DNA of 64,000 nucleotides from positions 62,001 to 126,000 of the forward strand of contig JACKIN010000011.1 of the NCBI GenBank assembly GCA_020638495.1. Direction: 5' to 3'. Below the pieces are notes generated by a model. The model did no database searches and was not told where the DNA came from. It saw nothing but the letters and a program-made list of their open reading frames with translations. Positions within the stretch are counted from its first letter, which is position 1, and each line of letters opens with the position of its first letter. This DNA is from Geminicoccaceae bacterium. GTDB lineage: Bacteria; Pseudomonadota; Alphaproteobacteria; Geminicoccales; Geminicoccaceae. Of the stretch, positions 55,132 to 62,816 are shown in pieces. A program made the position numbers and the translations under genes.

Positions 55132-56223
55132 TCAGTCGCCGACCAGCAGCAGGTCCTCGGGATGGATGCCGATGGTGCAGGGTGTCCCCGGCGGCGGGTC
55201 GCCCTTGTCGATGCGGTTGGTGTTGTAGCGGCTGCACTGCAGCCGCCTGCCGTCCGCCGCGGTGAGGTAGACGACCGAGAGATCGCCGAAATAGCTGATC
55301 TGGTCGATCCTCGCCTCGACCAGCACCTCGCCCGGGTCGGGATCGGGCGAGGAGAAATCCATGCGCATCTTCTCGGGCCGGACGATGAGCGTGCCGGCCC
55401 GGACGTCGGCAGAGGCGCGCTCGACCGAAAGCTCGCCCAGCAGCGGGGCCCGCACCCGGGCCATGCCGCCCTCGATGCCCAGGACCTCGCACTCGAAGCT
55501 GTTCGACGCCCCGATGAACTCGGCGACGAAGCGATGCGTCGGGTGCTCGTAGAGCTGCCGCGGCGGTGCTATCTGCAGGATCCTGCCCTCCTTCATCACC
55601 GCGATGTCGGAGGCCATGCCGAGCGCTTCCTCCTGGTCGTGGGTGACGATGATGAAGGTGATGCCGACCTCCGTCTGCAGCCGCACCAGCTCGAGCTGCA
55701 TCTCCTCCCGGAGCTTCTTGTCGAGGGCCGAGAGCGGCTCGTCGAGGAGCAGCAGCTTCGGCCGCTTGACCAGGGCCCGGGCCAGCGCCACCCGCTGCCG
55801 CTGCCCCCCCGAGAGCTCGTCCGGCATGCGCGCCGCCATGCCGTCGAGGCGGACCATGGCGATCGCCTCCTCGACCCGGGGTCCGATCTCCGCCTTCGGC
55901 ACGCCCGTGACCTTCAGGCCGTACGCGACGTTCTCCGCCACCGTCATGTGCGGGAAGACGGCATAGGACTGGAAGACCATGTTGACCGGGCGCCGGTTGG
56001 GCGGGACGTCCGCCATGTCCTCGCCGTCGATCAGGACGCGCCCCGAGGTCGGATGCGCGAAGCCGCCGAGCATACGGAGCAGCGTGGTCTTGCCGCAGCC
56101 CGAGGGGCCGAGCAGGGCGAAGAAGGCGTTCCGCGGAATGGCGAGGCTCACCCCGTCCACCGCCTTCGTGCGGCCGAACGACTTCGTGACGTTCTCGAAG
56201 GTGACGATTGGCGTGTCGGTCAT
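55132..56223 (-). CDS. potA: Spermidine/putrescine-type ABC transporter ATP-binding protein
   Basis: This 363-residue ATPase has Walker A LLGPSGCGKTTLLRML, signature DELSGGQRQRVALARAL, Walker B LLLLDEPLSALDKKLR and H loop IVTHDQEEALGMA. A C-terminal TOBE domain (GTLIVRPEKMRMD ... IDQISYFGDLSVVYLT) follows. Together these fit the PotA/FbpC/opine group. It overlaps the permease gene by four bases (ATGA), so potB, potC and potA form one operon. Confidence 0.9.
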   Translation of the reverse strand: MTDTPIVTFENVTKSFGRTKAVDGVSLAIPRNAFFALLGPSGCGKTTLLRMLGGFAHPTSGRVLIDGEDMADVPPNRRPVNMVFQSYAVFPHMTVAENVAYGLKVTGVPKAEIGPRVEEAIAMVRLDGMAARMPDELSGGQRQRVALARALVKRPKLLLLDEPLSALDKKLREEMQLELVRLQTEVGITFIIVTHDQEEALGMASDIAVMKEGRILQIAPPRQLYEHPTHRFVAEFIGASNSFECEVLGIEGGMARVRAPLLGELSVERASADVRAGTLIVRPEKMRMDFSSPDPDPGEVLVEARIDQISYFGDLSVVYLTAADGRRLQCSRYNTNRIDKGDPPPGTPCTIGIHPEDLLLVGD

Positions 56224-57059
56224 GCGAGCTTCGCCGCCTCCTTGTCGGGCCGTTGCAAGCGAAGTGCGATGACGGTGAGGATGACCGTGACGACGATCAG
56301 GATGGTCGAGGCGGCGTTGACCTCGGGCGTCGCCCCGAAGCGGACCATCGAATAGACCTGCACCGGGAAGGTCAGCGTGCCGGGCCCGGCCGTGAAGAAG
56401 GTGATGACGAAGTCGTCGAGGGAGAGCGTCATCGCCAGGAGGCCGCCGGCGATCAGCCCGGGCTTCATGAAGGGCACGGTGACGTTCCAGAAGGTCTGCC
56501 ACTCCGAGGCACCCAGGTCCTTCGACGCCTCCTCGAGCGAGCGATCGAACCCGGCCATGCGGGCGCGCACCACGACGCAGACGAAGGGAAAGCTGAAGGC
56601 CACGTGGCCGATGATGATCGGCAAGAGGCTGAACGGCCAGCCGAACGCCGCCGAGACCCCGACGCGGTTGAAGAAGACGAGGAGTGCCACGCCCATGCAG
56701 ATCTCGGGAATGACGATGGGCAGCGCCACCGCCCCGTCGAGCCCGGGCTTGCCGGGAAAGCGGAAGCGCCAGAGGGCGAGCGCCATCAGTGCCCCGACGA
56801 TGGTGCTGATGACCGTCGAGACGAGGGCGATGACCAGGCTGTTGGTGAAGGCCTCGATCAGCGACGCGTTGGCCGCCGCCTTGACGTAGTAGTCGGTGGT
56901 GAAGCCCTGCCAGACGATGTTGCGCTTGCTGTCGTTGAAGCTGAAGACGACGAGGATGACGATGGGCGCATAGAGGAAGACAGCGACGGCAAGGAGCCAG
57001 AGCCGGAGCCAGAGCCGCCGCGTGTAGTCCAGCGGGCCGATCGGCTCACGCCTTGCCAA
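56220..57059 (-). CDS. potC: Spermidine/putrescine-type ABC transporter permease (PotC class)
   Basis: This 279-residue membrane protein has the EAA loop SLEEASKDLGASEWQTFWNVTVPFMKPG and PotC-like LLAMTLSLDDFVITFFTAGPGTLTFPVQVYSMVRFGATPEVNA. The N-terminal LWLRLWLLAVAVFLYAPIVILVVFSFNDSK is typical of the group. The start is TTG at 57059, six bases after GGAGG and overlapping the end of potB by 14 bases. Confidence 0.9.
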   Translation of the reverse strand: MARREPIGPLDYTRRLWLRLWLLAVAVFLYAPIVILVVFSFNDSKRNIVWQGFTTDYYVKAAANASLIEAFTNSLVIALVSTVISTIVGALMALALWRFRFPGKPGLDGAVALPIVIPEICMGVALLVFFNRVGVSAAFGWPFSLLPIIIGHVAFSFPFVCVVVRARMAGFDRSLEEASKDLGASEWQTFWNVTVPFMKPGLIAGGLLAMTLSLDDFVITFFTAGPGTLTFPVQVYSMVRFGATPEVNAASTILIVVTVILTVIALRLQRPDKEAAKLA

Positions 57060-57963
57060 GGCCGCCCTCCCGCCCGGCGACCCAGGCACGCAGCGCCAGG
57101 ACCGCAAAGGTGACATAGAGGAGAACGAAGCTCATGGCGGCCCCCAAGGGCCAGTTGTTCGCCGCCTTGAACTGCCGCTCGATGACATTGCCGATGAGCA
57201 GGCTGTCGGTGCCGCCCAGGAGATCGGAGATCAGGAACGTGCCGAGGGCGGGGATGAAGACGAGGATGATGCCCGAGACGATGCCGGGTCTGGCCAAGGG
57301 CACGATGATCGAGAAGAAGGTGCGGATCTGCCCGGCGCCGAGATCGAGGCTGGCCTCCAGCAGCGATCGGTCGAGCCGGTCGAGCGTCGCGTAGAGCGGC
57401 AGCACCATGAACGGCAGGTAGACATAGACGATGCCGAAGATCACCGCCGTGTTGTTGTAGAGCAGCTCGAGCGGCACGAAGCGCTCGCCCATCACCGCCT
57501 GGTCGAGCCCGAAGGGCGCCAGCACCACCGTGCCGAGCTGCCAGATGTACTCGAGGCCGAAATTGACGAAGCCCTTGGTCCGCAGCACGGCGATCATCGC
57601 GTAGGTGCGGATCAGGATGTTGGTCCAGAACGGCAGGATGATCAGCAGCAGGATCAAGGGCTTGAGCCGCGCCGGCGCGAAGCTGATGGCCAGCGCCACC
57701 GGCAGGCCGATGACCAAGGCCAGCACCGTCGCCACCGTGGCGACCCAGAGCGAGCGGCCGAAGAGCCCGATATAGACCGGATCGAACACGCCCGCGTAGT
57801 TGGCGAGCGTCCAGGTGATGTCGATCTCGACCGGCCCCGCCCGCTCGCCGAAGGCGAGGAGCCAGATGAGCGCCAGGGGGGCGATGAAGAAGCAGAGCAG
57901 CCACAGGGCACCCGGCAGGACGAAGGCCCAGAACACGGCAGGCTGCGCGCGCCAGCTCTCCAA
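57046..57963 (-). CDS. potB: Spermidine/putrescine-type ABC transporter permease (PotB class)
   Basis: This 305-residue membrane protein has the EAA loop SLLEASLDLGAGQIRTFFSIIVPLARPG. WTNILIRTYAMIAVLRTKGFVN and FLISDLLGGTDSLLIGNVIERQF are standard PotB landmarks. The start is TTG at 57963, five to six bases after GAGGGA. It is first in the potB-potC-potA run. The matching binding protein is encoded about 4 kb away at 61628-62704. Confidence 0.9.
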   Translation of the reverse strand: MESWRAQPAVFWAFVLPGALWLLCFFIAPLALIWLLAFGERAGPVEIDITWTLANYAGVFDPVYIGLFGRSLWVATVATVLALVIGLPVALAISFAPARLKPLILLLIILPFWTNILIRTYAMIAVLRTKGFVNFGLEYIWQLGTVVLAPFGLDQAVMGERFVPLELLYNNTAVIFGIVYVYLPFMVLPLYATLDRLDRSLLEASLDLGAGQIRTFFSIIVPLARPGIVSGIILVFIPALGTFLISDLLGGTDSLLIGNVIERQFKAANNWPLGAAMSFVLLYVTFAVLALRAWVAGREGGLGKA

Positions 57964-58081
57964 GTCTTTCCCTCGGCCATTCGCTCCGCGGGCTAGTTGC
58001 GGCACCGCCCGCTTGCTTGTCAACGGCGCTTGCTTTTTGATCGCCGGACGCCCGGCGAGCGGGCAACAGGGAGCGTGCCGC

Positions 58082-59290
58082 ATGCCGTTCGAGCAGGACG
58101 TCGAGATCGCCGTGGTCGGTGCCGGGATCACCGGCCTCGCCATGGCGCTGGCGCTGGCCCGGGCCAATGCCGGGACTGGTGCGGAAGTAGCGCTCCTCGC
58201 CGCCGCCCCCCTTCCCACGAGCCGGGCCGAAGCGGCGGACGGCCGGACCGCCGCCCTCCTCATGCCGGCGATCGGGCTGCTCACCCGCCTCGGCGTCTTC
58301 GACCCCACGGGCCTCGGCGCCGAGCCCCTCTATCGCCTGCGCATCGTTGGCGGTAGCGGCAAGGGTGCGGCGGAAGGCACCGCGCTCACCTTCGATGCGG
58401 CCGAGCTCGGCATGGAAGCCTTCGGCTGGAACATCCCCAACGCCACGCTGGCCGCCCGCCTCGCCGCCGCCGTCGGCCGCACGGCCGGCATCGCCGTCCA
58501 TGCGGGCGCCCCCCTCCAAAACGTCACCGAGGCCGGCGACCGCCTGCTGCTGGAGGCCGGCGACACCCGCCTCGCCGCCCGCCTCGTCATCGGCGCCGAC
58601 GGACGGGATTCCATGGTGCGGGAAACGGCCGGCATTACCACCACCCAGCGCGACCACGGCCAGACCGCCATCGTCTGCCGCTTCGCCCACACGAAGCCGC
58701 ACCGCAACATCTCGACCGAGTTGCACCGCCAGGGGGGACCCTTCACCATGGTCCCGCTGCCCGGCCGCAACTCCAGCCTCGTCTGGGTCGACCGCACGGC
58801 CGAGAGCGAAGCGCGCCTCGATCTCGACGACGACGCCTTCCGCGAGGCCATGGCGCCCCTCGCCGAGCCCTGGCTCGGCCCGATCGGCGCCCTCTCCAGG
58901 CGTCACGCCTACCCCATCCGCGCCCGCCTGGCGAAAGCCCTGACCGCCCCGCGCCGGGCGCTCGTCGGCGAGGCGGCGCACGTCATGAGCCCCTTGGGCG
59001 CCCAGGGACTCAACCTCTCGCTGCGCGACGTCGCCACCCTCGCCGGCCTCCTCGCCGCCCACCCCGGCGACCCCGGCGATCCGGCCCTCCTCGCCGCCTA
59101 CGCCGAGGCCCGTGCTGTCGACATCAAGGCGCGCTTCTGGGGCATCGACACCCTCAACCACATGGTCATGCAGAGCCTCCCGCCCTTCCGCCTCGCCAGC
59201 TCGCTCGCCCTCGGCCTCCTCGACCGCCTCCCCCCCGCCCGCCGCGCGCTGATGCAGGGCATGATGGAAGGTGTGCCGGACGGTCTTTGA
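58082..59290 (+). CDS. UbiH/UbiF family FAD-dependent monooxygenase
   Basis: This 402-residue flavoprotein of the ubiquinone-hydroxylase family has IAVVGAGITGLAMALALARA (FAD-binding GxGxxG, about residues 10-15), LVIGADGRDSMVRE (the DG motif) and ALVGEAAHVMSPLGAQGLNLSLRDVATLAGLL. The last contains GEAAH where GDAAH is usual. HAYPIRARLA also fits. The ATG at 58082 has GGGAG eight bases upstream. It probably hydroxylates the ubiquinone ring; which position cannot be told. Confidence 0.85.
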   Translation: MPFEQDVEIAVVGAGITGLAMALALARANAGTGAEVALLAAAPLPTSRAEAADGRTAALLMPAIGLLTRLGVFDPTGLGAEPLYRLRIVGGSGKGAAEGTALTFDAAELGMEAFGWNIPNATLAARLAAAVGRTAGIAVHAGAPLQNVTEAGDRLLLEAGDTRLAARLVIGADGRDSMVRETAGITTTQRDHGQTAIVCRFAHTKPHRNISTELHRQGGPFTMVPLPGRNSSLVWVDRTAESEARLDLDDDAFREAMAPLAEPWLGPIGALSRRHAYPIRARLAKALTAPRRALVGEAAHVMSPLGAQGLNLSLRDVATLAGLLAAHPGDPGDPALLAAYAEARAVDIKARFWGIDTLNHMVMQSLPPFRLASSLALGLLDRLPPARRALMQGMMEGVPDGL

Positions 59291-59316
59291 GCAAGAAACC
59301 CGAGCAGCACTGCCAA

Positions 59317-59361
59317 TTCGCATGAGTTTGTTGATTTTTGCGAAACGGCAGCCCATATGAT
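59317..59361 (+). promoter_or_regulatory. Candidate promoter and operator of the Xre/RES pair
   Basis: An inverted repeat TTCGCA (59317-59322) / TGCGAA (59339-59344), 16 bases apart, brackets a -35-like TTGATT (59331-59336). A -10-like TATGAT lies at 59356-59361. The region is AT-rich for this genome. Antitoxins of this family usually repress their own promoter by binding inverted repeats, which fits the placement. Confidence 0.45.
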
Positions 59362-59381
59362 GTGCCATGGAGGAGATCACC

Positions 59382-59801
59382 ATGGCGCTCGCCACCCCTC
59401 GTGCAGCCGCACCGGCCGGGCTCGACGCGCTGGGCCAGGACCCGAAGCTGCAGGCCGACCTGATGCGCGGCTTCTTCGGCATGATGCGCCTCTGGCGTGT
59501 CGAGAACGCCGATGCGCGGCGCATCCTCGGCGATCCGGCGGAGCGGACCTTCTATGGCTGGAAGGGCGGCAAGGTGGGGCGGCTGCCGGCCGACACCGTC
59601 CGCCGCATCGGCTATGTCGCCGGCATCTTCAAGGCGCTGCAGATCCTCTACCCGGACAGCCGGCAGGCCGACCAGTGGATCAGGCAGCCGAACCGGCATT
59701 TCGGCGGGCAGACGCCGCTCGCCCGCATGGCCGCCGGCGACGTCACCGACCTCGCCGCCGTCCGGGCCTATCTCGATGCCGCCCGCGCCCCCTGGTCCTG
59801 A
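59382..59801 (+). CDS. Antitoxin of the Xre/ParS/MbcA family (toxin-binding domain)
   Basis: This 139-residue protein's C-terminal half carries the Xre/MbcA/ParS toxin-binding domain: RILGDPAERTFYGWKGG, RIGYVAGIFKALQILYPD, ADQWIRQPNRHFGGQTPLARMAAGD and AVRAYLDAARAPW. The N-terminal half is helical and probably the DNA-binding part. The ATG at 59382 has GGAGGAG six bases upstream; an ATG at 59367 lacks a site. Its end overlaps the RES toxin gene by 26 bases, the usual antitoxin-first order. Confidence 0.88.
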   Translation: MALATPRAAAPAGLDALGQDPKLQADLMRGFFGMMRLWRVENADARRILGDPAERTFYGWKGGKVGRLPADTVRRIGYVAGIFKALQILYPDSRQADQWIRQPNRHFGGQTPLARMAAGDVTDLAAVRAYLDAARAPWS

Positions 59802-60522
59802 GGCCCCTGATCCTGATCCTGAGGCCGAGCCGGCGCTCGTCCGGGTCCGCTGGGACCATGCGACCCGCATCATCGCCTCGCGCTACCCGCCGATCGACCT
59901 CTTCGAGCGGGTCGACGGCGACCCGGCCGTCTGGGAGGCGCTGATCGCGGCGGAGATGCTGACCAACCCGCGCATCCGCGACGGGCTGGGCGAGATCGCC
60001 CTGGTTGCACCCGAGGAGCGCGTCGCCGGCCCCGGCGCCACCTACGTCATGGCCTCCTTCACCCACCTCAACCCGAAGGGCTCGCGCTTCAGCGACGGCA
60101 GCTACGGCGTCTATTATGCCGCCATCGACTTCCCCACGGCGCGCGCCGAGACGATTTACCATTTCGAGCGCTTCGCCCGGGACAGCGGCGACGCTGTCCG
60201 CGACACCGACATGCGCGTCGTTGTCGGCAAGGTCGACGAGCGCTTCCACGACATCGCCAGCCTCCCCGGGCCCCGCCGCACCGCGGTCCTGGCGCCCGAC
60301 GACTACACGTCGAGTCAAGCTCTCGGCCGGAGGTTACGCGAGGCCGGCAGCAACGGCGTCGTCTGGCCGAGCGTGCGCCACGCCGCTGGCACCTGCCTCG
60401 GCGCCTTCCGGCCAAAGGCCGTCCAGCCGCCCGTGCAGGAGCGCCACATCCGCTACCACTATGACGGCCGACGGGTCAGCGCCTGGTTCGACTACGCCAC
60501 CAGCGCCTGGCACGCCCTCTGA
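59776..60522 (+). CDS. RES domain toxin (NAD-degrading or ADP-ribosylating family)
   Basis: This 248-residue protein's RES core includes HATRIIASRYPPIDLFE and HLNPKGSRFSDGSYGVYYAAIDFPTARAETIYHFERFA, which holds the conserved Arg and Glu. VWPSVRHAAGTCLGAFRP near the end holds the conserved Ser. RES toxins deplete NAD+ or, in ParT, modify Prs. The N-terminal 25 residues are Pro-rich because they overlap the antitoxin frame. Translation starting inside the antitoxin gene ties the two levels together. Confidence 0.88.
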   Translation: MPPAPPGPEAPDPDPEAEPALVRVRWDHATRIIASRYPPIDLFERVDGDPAVWEALIAAEMLTNPRIRDGLGEIALVAPEERVAGPGATYVMASFTHLNPKGSRFSDGSYGVYYAAIDFPTARAETIYHFERFARDSGDAVRDTDMRVVVGKVDERFHDIASLPGPRRTAVLAPDDYTSSQALGRRLREAGSNGVVWPSVRHAAGTCLGAFRPKAVQPPVQERHIRYHYDGRRVSAWFDYATSAWHAL

Positions 60523-60537
60523 GCGGCGGCGACGCCC

Positions 60538-61503
60538 CTACGGCACCGCCGTCAGCGCCCCCTTGCCCTCGAACCAGCTCACCAGGTTGGCGACCACCGT
60601 GTCGCCCATCGCCGCCATGGTCTCCTCGGTCGAGCTGGCGATGTGCGGGGTGAGGACGACATTGTCGAGGCCGAGCAGGCCTTCCGGCACCCGTGGCTCG
60701 TCGTCGAAGACGTCGAGCCCGGCGGCACCGAGCCCGCCCGAGGCCAGAAGCTCCACCATGGCCGGCTCGTCGACCAGCCAGCCCCGGGCGATGTTGACGA
60801 AGATGCCGCGCGGGCCGAGCGCCTCGAGGATCTGCCGGCTGATGATCGGCGCCGCCGTGCCCCTCGCCGCCCCGGCGGCGCAGAGGAAGAGGATGTCGCT
60901 CTCGCTGGCGAGGGTGACGGCATCCGCCACGCGGCGATACGGCACGTCGCGCGCCACGGGGTCGACATAGGCGATCTCGCACTTGAAGCCCTCGAGGCGG
61001 CTCGCCACCTCGCTGCCGATGCGGCCGAGGCCGATCAGCCCCGCCTTCATGCCCGTCAGCTTGCGCCCCAGCACGAGGCGCCCCTTCAGCCAGTCGCCAT
61101 TGCGCACGAACCGGTCGCCATGGGCGATCCTCCGGCAGGCGGCGAGCGCCAGCGCCAAAGCGAGATCGGCCACGTCGTCATAGAGGACCGGCGTGATGGT
61201 GATGGCGATGCCCTTCTCGCGGGCGAGGGCGAGATCGGTCATCTCGAGGCCGACGCCGTTGATGGCGCAGATCTCGACGTTGGGCATGCGGTCCATGTGC
61301 TGGCGCTGCAGGCCGGCCATGCCGCTGCCCACCGCGCCGCGAAACCGCGCCCCGTGCTGGTCGAGATAGGCCAGCGGGTCCGGCTCGGCATGGACGTTGT
61401 GGCACTTGAAGCGCGCCTCGAGGGCGGCCACCAGGGCCGGTCGCTGCGGGCCGATGATGGCGATCTCGATATCGGAGCGGGCGGGTCCGCCGGCTGACGT
61501 CAT
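60538..61503 (-). CDS. D-isomer-specific 2-hydroxyacid dehydrogenase (glyoxylate/hydroxypyruvate reductase-like)
   Basis: This 321-residue NAD(P)-dependent enzyme has the nucleotide site GLIGLGRIGSEVASRLEGF (about residues 155-173). The catalytic Arg-Glu-His set lies in FVNIARGWLVDEPAM, DVFDDEPRVPEGL and VVLTPHIASSTEETMAAM. NGVGLEMTDLALAREKGIAITITPVLYDDVADLALAL is typical of the subgroup. The ATG at 61503 has GGGAGA seven bases upstream. It follows the potD-like gene on the same strand after 124 bases. Confidence 0.88.
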   Translation of the reverse strand: MTSAGGPARSDIEIAIIGPQRPALVAALEARFKCHNVHAEPDPLAYLDQHGARFRGAVGSGMAGLQRQHMDRMPNVEICAINGVGLEMTDLALAREKGIAITITPVLYDDVADLALALALAACRRIAHGDRFVRNGDWLKGRLVLGRKLTGMKAGLIGLGRIGSEVASRLEGFKCEIAYVDPVARDVPYRRVADAVTLASESDILFLCAAGAARGTAAPIISRQILEALGPRGIFVNIARGWLVDEPAMVELLASGGLGAAGLDVFDDEPRVPEGLLGLDNVVLTPHIASSTEETMAAMGDTVVANLVSWFEGKGALTAVP

Positions 61504-61605
61504 GAATTTCTCTCCCGTGCTCAGGGCGCGCGCCTCGGCACGGCCTCCCGCTGCCAGATATGCCGCCGGCTGCGCGTTCACGAAAGGGAAAAGGTGCGTC
61601 GCCCC

Positions 61606-61629
61606 GAGCCCCTGGCCCGGCCGGGGCTC
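61606..61629 (-). terminator. Possible hairpin terminator after the potD-like gene
   Basis: GAGCCCC (61606-61612) and GGGGCTC (61623-61629) form a 7-base-pair stem with a 10-base loop, beginning at the stop codon of the potD-like gene. There is no U-run right after it; a TTTTCCCTTT stretch follows about 20 bases later. It may instead mark attenuation before the dehydrogenase gene. Confidence 0.3.
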
Positions 61630-62704
61630 AGGCGGCGAGCACCCGGGTCAGCGCGTTCTCGTAGAGGCTCTCCACCGCCTCGCCCTTGTAGATCGAGACC
61701 TCGCACTTATCGAGCACCGCGTCCGGCGGGTACATGGACGGGTTCTCGAGGTCCTCCGCCGGGATATAGGCCTTGGCCGCCTCGTTCGGGCTCGGAAAGC
61801 GGACATAGGTGGCGATGGCGCCGAAGACCTCGGCGTCGAGATTGAAGTTGATCCACTCGAGCGCCGCGTCGGGGTTCGGGCCGCCTCTCGGGATCGCCAT
61901 GTCGTCCTCCCAGAGCAGGCCGCCTTCCTTCGGCACCACGTAGGCCAGGTCGTCGTCCTCCTCCATCACCTGCAGGATGTCGCCGTTCCACTCCATGCAG
62001 AGGTCGACCTCGCCGGCGATCAGCAGGTCCTGGCCGGTATCGGGGGTGAAGGCCTTGATGTTGGGCTTGGCCCTGATCAGGAGATCCGCAGCCGCGTCGA
62101 TCTCTGCCGGGTCGGTGGTGTTGAGCGAGTAGCCGAGATAGAGCAGCGCCATCTGGATCAGGTTCTTCTCGTTGAGCACCGAGATCCGGCCGGCGAACTC
62201 GTCGGATTCGAAGAGGGCGGCCCAGCTGTCGGGCGAGGCGACGCTCTGGCGATAGCCGATGCCCATGGTGCCCCAGAAATAGGGGATGCTGAACCGGCGG
62301 CCCGGATCGAAGCTCGGGTTCTGGAAGCGCGGCGCCAGATTGCCGAAATTGGTGAGCCGGGCGTGGTCGAGCGGCAGCAGCATGTCGGCGACGATCATCC
62401 GCTCGACGAAATCGTTCGAGGGATAGACGACATCGTAGCCCGGGTTCCCGTCGCGCAGCTTGCCGAACATCTCGTCGCTGCTGCCGTAGAGGTCGTAGCG
62501 CACGCGGATGCCGGTGGCGGCGGTGAAGTCGTCCAGCGTGTCGGGGCCGATATAGGTGTCCCAGTTGTAGACGTTGAGCTCGCCACCCTGGGCCAGCGGC
62601 AGCCGCGGCAGGGCGCCGGCGACGGCGGCCACGGCGAGCCCGGCCTGGATGGCGCGGCGGCGATTGAGCATCGGGGCCGGAAAGGGCGAAAGTCGGCGGG
62701 GCAT
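61628..62704 (-). CDS. potD: Polyamine-type extracellular solute-binding protein (PotD-like)
   Basis: This 358-residue periplasmic protein has a twin-arginine-like signal (LNRRRAIQAGLAVAAVAGALP). LNVYNWDTYIGPDTLDDFTAATGIRVRYDLYGSSDEMFGKL, GYDVVYPSNDFVERM, WGTMGIGYRQS and EWNGDILQVMEEDDDLAYVVPKEGGLLWEDDMAIPRG identify the PotD/PotF group. The acidic and tryptophan residues that bind polyamine amines are visible in W-D, E-W-N-G-D and W-E-D-D. The ATG at 62704 has AGGAG six bases upstream. It probably serves the PotABC proteins encoded at 55132-57963. Confidence 0.88.
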   Translation of the reverse strand: MPRRLSPFPAPMLNRRRAIQAGLAVAAVAGALPRLPLAQGGELNVYNWDTYIGPDTLDDFTAATGIRVRYDLYGSSDEMFGKLRDGNPGYDVVYPSNDFVERMIVADMLLPLDHARLTNFGNLAPRFQNPSFDPGRRFSIPYFWGTMGIGYRQSVASPDSWAALFESDEFAGRISVLNEKNLIQMALLYLGYSLNTTDPAEIDAAADLLIRAKPNIKAFTPDTGQDLLIAGEVDLCMEWNGDILQVMEEDDDLAYVVPKEGGLLWEDDMAIPRGGPNPDAALEWINFNLDAEVFGAIATYVRFPSPNEAAKAYIPAEDLENPSMYPPDAVLDKCEVSIYKGEAVESLYENALTRVLAA

Positions 62705-62816
62705 CCTCGTCTCCTGCATCAACCGGCCTCTATCAACCGGGGAGCTATCTGCCGGCAGTGGTTCCGCTCGCCTCGGCAAATGTCAACGGCTACCATGGCC
62801 GCATGGCGATGGTTTC

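Noticed and set aside
61606..61629. Strong intrinsic terminator after the potD-like gene
   Set aside because: The stem is good but no U-run follows, so it is listed only as a low-confidence possibility.
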